Positions 60,579 through 64,000 of a stretch of DNA of 64,000 bases are shown here, piece by piece (the stretch's first letter is position 1; each line of letters starts with the position of its first letter). Position numbers and translations under genes: made by a program. The notes under the pieces were generated by a model. The model searched no databases and was not told where the DNA came from. It saw only the letters and a list, made by a program, of their open reading frames with translations. The DNA is from Streptomyces luteolifulvus (lineage in GTDB: Bacteria; Actinomycetota; Actinomycetes; Streptomycetales; Streptomycetaceae), in NCBI RefSeq assembly GCF_008806595.1, contig NZ_VZRB01000042.1, forward strand, positions 1-64,000, given 5' to 3'.

Positions 60579-61450
60579 GCCCCTCGTGCGGCGAGCACCG
60601 CCGCCAGATCGAGCCCCCGGGCCCGCTCGGCGTCCTCGCGGTACTTGAGCACCGAACCCAGCGTGGCGACGGCCAGTTCGGCGTCCACCTCGTTCGCGCC
60701 CAGCGCGTCGAGCGCCTGCGCCCAGTCGATCGTCTCGGCCACCCCGGGCGGCTTGAGCAGGTCCTGCTCGCGCAGCGCCTGCACCAGCGCGGTCACCTGC
60801 TCGGCCAGCCGGGCCGACACGGCGGGCAACCGCCTTCGTACGATGGCGAGTTCACGGGCGAAGCCCGGATGGTCGAACCAGTGGTACAGACAGCGCCGCT
60901 TGAGTGCGTCATGCACCTCGCGGGTGCGGTTGGAGGTGAGCACGACGACCGGCGGCACCTCGGCCCGCAGCGTGCCGAGCTCGGGGATCGTGACCGAGAA
61001 CTCCGACAGCAGCTCCAGCAGGAACGCCTCGAACTCGTCGTCGGCCCGGTCGATCTCGTCGACGAGCAGCACCGACGGCTGCGTCTGAAGCGCCTGCAGC
61101 AGCGGCCGGGCGATCAGGAAGCGGCGGTCGTACAGCTCGCTCTCCAGCCGTTCGGCGTCGGTGACCCCGGCCGCCTCGGCGGCCCGCAGATGCAGCAGCT
61201 GGCGCGGGAAGTCCCAGTCGTACAGGGCCTGCGAGGCGTCGATGCCCTCGTAGCACTGCAGCCGGACGAGTGGCGCGTCGAGCGCCTCGGCGAGGGCGGA
61301 GGCGAGCGCGGTCTTGCCCACGCCCGCGTCGCCCTCGCAGAAGATCGGCCGGTGCAGCCTCAGGGCCAGGAAGCAGGCGATGGCCAGCCCGTCGTCGACG
61401 AGGTACCCCGTCTCCTCCAGGCGGGCCCGCACCTGCTCCGGGCTGTCCAT
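60575..61450 (-). CDS. MoxR-family AAA+ ATPase, CoxD-like
   Basis: A 291-residue AAA+ protein. Walker A GDAGVGKT (about 40-47), Walker B VLLVDEIDRAD, sensor 1 VVVLTSNRTRE, arginine-finger region RRCLYHW. Together with the downstream VWA protein it forms the chaperone-like pair that finishes the Mo/Cu or Mo site of hydroxylases. 15 bases downstream of coxM. Confidence 0.86.
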   Translation of the reverse strand: MDSPEQVRARLEETGYLVDDGLAIACFLALRLHRPIFCEGDAGVGKTALASALAEALDAPLVRLQCYEGIDASQALYDWDFPRQLLHLRAAEAAGVTDAERLESELYDRRFLIARPLLQALQTQPSVLLVDEIDRADDEFEAFLLELLSEFSVTIPELGTLRAEVPPVVVLTSNRTREVHDALKRRCLYHWFDHPGFARELAIVRRRLPAVSARLAEQVTALVQALREQDLLKPPGVAETIDWAQALDALGANEVDAELAVATLGSVLKYREDAERARGLDLAAVLAARGA

Positions 61451-61465
61451 CCGGGTGATCGGCGC

Positions 61466-62320
61466 TCACCCCATTCCGGCGGCGGCCAGGACCGCCCGCT
61501 TGGTCAGGACCCGCGCCAGATGGGCCCGGTACTCGGGCGAGGCCGCGGTGTCCCGGGCGGGCCGGGTGCCCTCGGCGGCCGAGTCCGCGGCCCGGGCCAC
61601 GGCGTCCGGGTCTCCGGCGCCGGACAGAGCATGCTCGGCGGCCGACGCCCGCAGGGGCGTGGCGCCCATGTTGGTCAGCCCGATCCGTGTCTCGGCGATC
61701 TGCCCGTTGTCCCGCCGCACCAGCGCGGCCACGCCGACGATCGCATAGGCCTGGGCGACCCGGTGGAACTTCTCGTAGTGGAAGCCCCAGCCGTCCGCCT
61801 TCGGGATGCGCACCTCGACCAGCAGCTCGTCGGGTGCCAGCGCGCTCTGCAGGAAGTCGACGAAGAACCCGCGCGCGGGGATGGTGCGCCGGCCGCCCGG
61901 GCCCTGCGCGACCAGCTCGCCGTCCAGTGCCAGGACGACGGCGGGCAGGTCCGCGGCCGGGTCGGCGTGCGCGAGCGAGCCGCCGAGGGTGCCCCGGTGC
62001 CGTACGGCAGGGTCCGCGACCGTCGCGGTGGCGGCCGCCAGCAGGCCCGCGTGCCGCCGCACCAGCGGATCGGCGATGACGTCGTGGTGCGTGGTCATCG
62101 CGCCGATGACCAGGGTGTCGCCGTCCTCCCGGACCCCGCGCAGCTCGGGGATCCGGCCGACGTCCACGACGAGTTCGGGGTATGCCAGCCGCAGCCGCAT
62201 GAGGGGCAGCAGGCTCTGCCCGCCGGCCAGCACCTTCGCCTCGTCGCCCGCGCCGGCGAGCGTGCGCACCGCCTCGTCGACGCTGCTGGGGCGGGCGTAG
62301 TCGAATGCGGGGGGAATCAT
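61466..62320 (-). CDS. coxM: CODH/xanthine dehydrogenase family FAD-binding subunit
   Basis: A 284-residue FAD subunit: FDYARPSSVDEAVRTLAG at the start, AGGQSLLPLMRLRLAYPE (FAD pyrophosphate site) and RGTLGGSLAHADPAADLP. Passes electrons from the FeS subunit to a quinone. Its ATG overlaps the coxL stop by four bases. Confidence 0.9.
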   Translation of the reverse strand: MIPPAFDYARPSSVDEAVRTLAGAGDEAKVLAGGQSLLPLMRLRLAYPELVVDVGRIPELRGVREDGDTLVIGAMTTHHDVIADPLVRRHAGLLAAATATVADPAVRHRGTLGGSLAHADPAADLPAVVLALDGELVAQGPGGRRTIPARGFFVDFLQSALAPDELLVEVRIPKADGWGFHYEKFHRVAQAYAIVGVAALVRRDNGQIAETRIGLTNMGATPLRASAAEHALSGAGDPDAVARAADSAAEGTRPARDTAASPEYRAHLARVLTKRAVLAAAGMG

Positions 62321-64000
62321 GCCGACGCCTCCTTCACGGCCTGCCAGACCCGTTCGGGGGTGCAGGGCATACGCATGTCCTTGACGCCCAGGGGGCGCAG
62401 GGCGTCCACGACCGCGTTGACCACGGCCGGTGTGGAGGCGATGGTCCCCGTCTCGCCGACCCCCTTGACCCCCAGGGGGTTGGACGTGGCCGGTGTCTCG
62501 GTGCGGTCGGTGACGAATTCGGGCAGGTCCGGTGCGGCCGGGACCAGGTAGTCGGCCAGTGTGCCGGTGACCAGGTTGCCCTCCTCGTCGTACACGGCCT
62601 CCTCGTACAGGGCCTGGGAGATGCCCTGGGCGATGCCGCCGTGCAGCTGGCCCTCGACGATCGGTGGGTTGACCACCTTGCCGACGTCGTCGACGCACAC
62701 GTACGACCGGATGTGCACGGCACCCGTCTCGGTGTCGACCTCCACCGCGCACAGGTGGGTGCCGTGCGGGTACGAGAAGGTGTCGGGGTCGAGGACATGC
62801 TCGGCGTTGATCGACGGTTCGAGACCGTCGGGCAGGTCGTGCGAGGCGAACGTCTCGAACGCCACCTCCTGGATGGTCTTGCGCGCCTCGGGAGATCCCT
62901 TGACGGAGAAGACCCCGTCCGCGAACTCGAGGTCCGCCTCGTTCGCCTCCAGCAGATGCGCGGCGACCCTGCGGGCCTTGGCCACCACCTTGAGTGCCGC
63001 CTCGTGGACGGCGACGCCGCCGATGACGAGCGAGCGCGAGCCGTAGGTGTCCATGCCGTGCGTCGCCAGCCTGGTGTCGCCGTGCATCACTTCGACGTCC
63101 TCGAACGGGACGCCCAGGGCGTCCGCGGCGATCTGGCACCAGGAGGTCACATGGCCCTGGCCGTGCGGGCTGGTGCCGGTGACGACCTCGACCTTGCCGG
63201 TGGGCAGCATCCGGATGTTCGCGGCCTCCCAGCCGCCCGCCGCGTAGCGCATCTCGCCCAGCCAGCGGCTCGGGGCGAGGCCGCACATCTCGGTGTATGT
63301 GGAGATCCCGATGCCGAGCCGTACGGTGTCTCCCCGGTGGTTGCGGTCCGCCTGTTCGGCGCGCAGCTTGTCGTAGTCGAAGAGTGCGAGCGCCTTGTCG
63401 GTGGCGGCCTCGTAGTTGCCGCTGTCGTAGGTGAGCCCCGCGATCGTGGTGTACGGGAACTCCTCGTGCCGGATCCAGTTGTGGCGCCGCAGCTCCAGGG
63501 GGTCCGTGCCGAGTTCGGCCGCCAGATCGTCCATGATCCGTTCGATCGCGAAGGTCGCCTCCGGGCGGCCCGCTCCGCGGTAGGCGTCGATCGGGGTGCG
63601 GTTGGTGAAGACGCCGGTGCAGGAGAAGTCGTAGGCCCCCATCTTGTAGATCGCCGGGTACATGGAGGCGCCGAGGATGGGGATCCCCGGGCTGAGCAGC
63701 ATCAGATAGGCGCCCATGTCGGCCGTCAGTGAGACCCTCAGGCCCAGCAGCGTGCCGTCGCTGCGTGCGGCGACCTCGATGTCCTGGACCTGGCCGCGGC
63801 CGTGGTGGGTGGCGACATGGGCCTCGGAGCGGGACTCGGTCCACTTCAGCGGCCGGCCGAGGCGCTTGGCCAGGACGAGGGTGATGACCTCCTCGCCGTA
63901 CACCTGGAGCTTGGAGCCGAATCCGCCGCCCACGTCGGGGGCGACCACGCGGATCTTGTTCTCCGGGATGCCGGTCGTGACGGCGAGCATGACCCGCAGC
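62317..64000 (-). CDS. coxL: CODH/xanthine dehydrogenase family Mo-binding large subunit, form II (5' end off window)
   Basis: The last about 561 residues of a molybdopterin subunit (full length usually about 780). It has VGGGFGSK near the visible start, the active-site loop AYRGAGR (63565-63585), GTSPHGQGHVTSW, and GVGETGT near the end. AYRGAGR marks form II; the true CO dehydrogenases (form I) have AYRCSFR or AYACSFR. Its substrate may therefore not be CO. The FeS subunit and N-terminus should lie beyond 64000. First visible gene of the operon. Confidence 0.9.
   Translation of the reverse strand, partial: LRVMLAVTTGIPENKIRVVAPDVGGGFGSKLQVYGEEVITLVLAKRLGRPLKWTESRSEAHVATHHGRGQVQDIEVAARSDGTLLGLRVSLTADMGAYLMLLSPGIPILGASMYPAIYKMGAYDFSCTGVFTNRTPIDAYRGAGRPEATFAIERIMDDLAAELGTDPLELRRHNWIRHEEFPYTTIAGLTYDSGNYEAATDKALALFDYDKLRAEQADRNHRGDTVRLGIGISTYTEMCGLAPSRWLGEMRYAAGGWEAANIRMLPTGKVEVVTGTSPHGQGHVTSWCQIAADALGVPFEDVEVMHGDTRLATHGMDTYGSRSLVIGGVAVHEAALKVVAKARRVAAHLLEANEADLEFADGVFSVKGSPEARKTIQEVAFETFASHDLPDGLEPSINAEHVLDPDTFSYPHGTHLCAVEVDTETGAVHIRSYVCVDDVGKVVNPPIVEGQLHGGIAQGISQALYEEAVYDEEGNLVTGTLADYLVPAAPDLPEFVTDRTETPATSNPLGVKGVGETGTIASTPAVVNAVVDALRPLGVKDMRMPCTPERVWQAVKEASA

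Noticed and set aside
61466..63844. A 792-residue fusion of CoxM with an upstream Arg/Pro-rich region
   Set aside because: The upstream part is the wrong frame of coxL. The coxM protein starts at ATG 62320 (MIPPAFDYARPSS).

Overview
The window is high-GC actinobacterial DNA with strong third-position GC, many GTG/TTG starts, 4-bp start/stop overlaps and short perfect-stem terminators. A conservon (cvnABCDE), a streptomyces subtilisin inhibitor (SSI), DUF4235 and DUF1304 proteins, an F420-type Ddn reductase and several PP2C/SpoIIE regulators all point to a Streptomyces chromosome, probably an accessory-rich region. No rRNA, tRNA, CRISPR array or intact transposon was recognised.

Layout. 1-3.6 kb: an anti-anti-sigma STAS protein, an NADPH:quinone-type oxidoreductase, a lipoprotein and a TetR-DUF1304 pair with twin operators. 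4.0-8.4 kb: a complete conservon ending in a CYP157-like P450. 8.5-11.5 kb: an orphan 616-residue protein of unknown family preceded by a 22-codon ORF that begins like a sesquiterpene cyclase, then a deletion scar joining the 3' halves of an amidohydrolase and a TetR-like gene. 11.6-21.3 kb: stand-alone metabolic genes (VOC, GST-like, CDF transporter, Ddn, LysE, P450 plus ferredoxin, TetR/DUF1348, flavoprotein, GH114-like lipoprotein, aldo/keto reductase). 21.7-29.7 kb: two paralogous proteins, each with an ECF-sigma-like region, a zinc anti-sigma motif, a transmembrane helix and a ricin-type lectin domain, flanking a DUF4232 lipoprotein, a SpoIIE phosphatase and an RHH/Fic-like module.

29.7-36.4 kb: a lactate-monooxygenase-like enzyme, an alpha/beta hydrolase, a putative autoregulated DNA-binding protein, an SSI, a Ppx/GppA phosphatase and small proteins. 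36.4-42.5 kb: an NHLP-type peptide export operon (double-glycine precursor, HlyD-like adaptor, C39 peptidase-ABC transporter, second ABC transporter) with no visible modifying enzyme. 43-50 kb: a thioesterase, a secreted S1 protease and two divergent SpoIIE phosphatases. 50.4-56.7 kb: rmlABD plus a methyltransferase facing rmlC plus a glycosyltransferase, that is dTDP-L-rhamnose supply for a glycan. 56.9-64 kb: a YfcE-like phosphoesterase and a form II carbon-monoxide-dehydrogenase-type molybdenum hydroxylase operon (coxL-coxM-MoxR-VWA-XdhC-CoxG) running off the right edge.

Most worth following up are the fused sigma/anti-sigma/lectin pair with its shared upstream element, the peptide exported by the NHLP system, the unknown protein with its terpene-cyclase-like leader ORF, and the conservon P450 that lacks the ExxR arginine.
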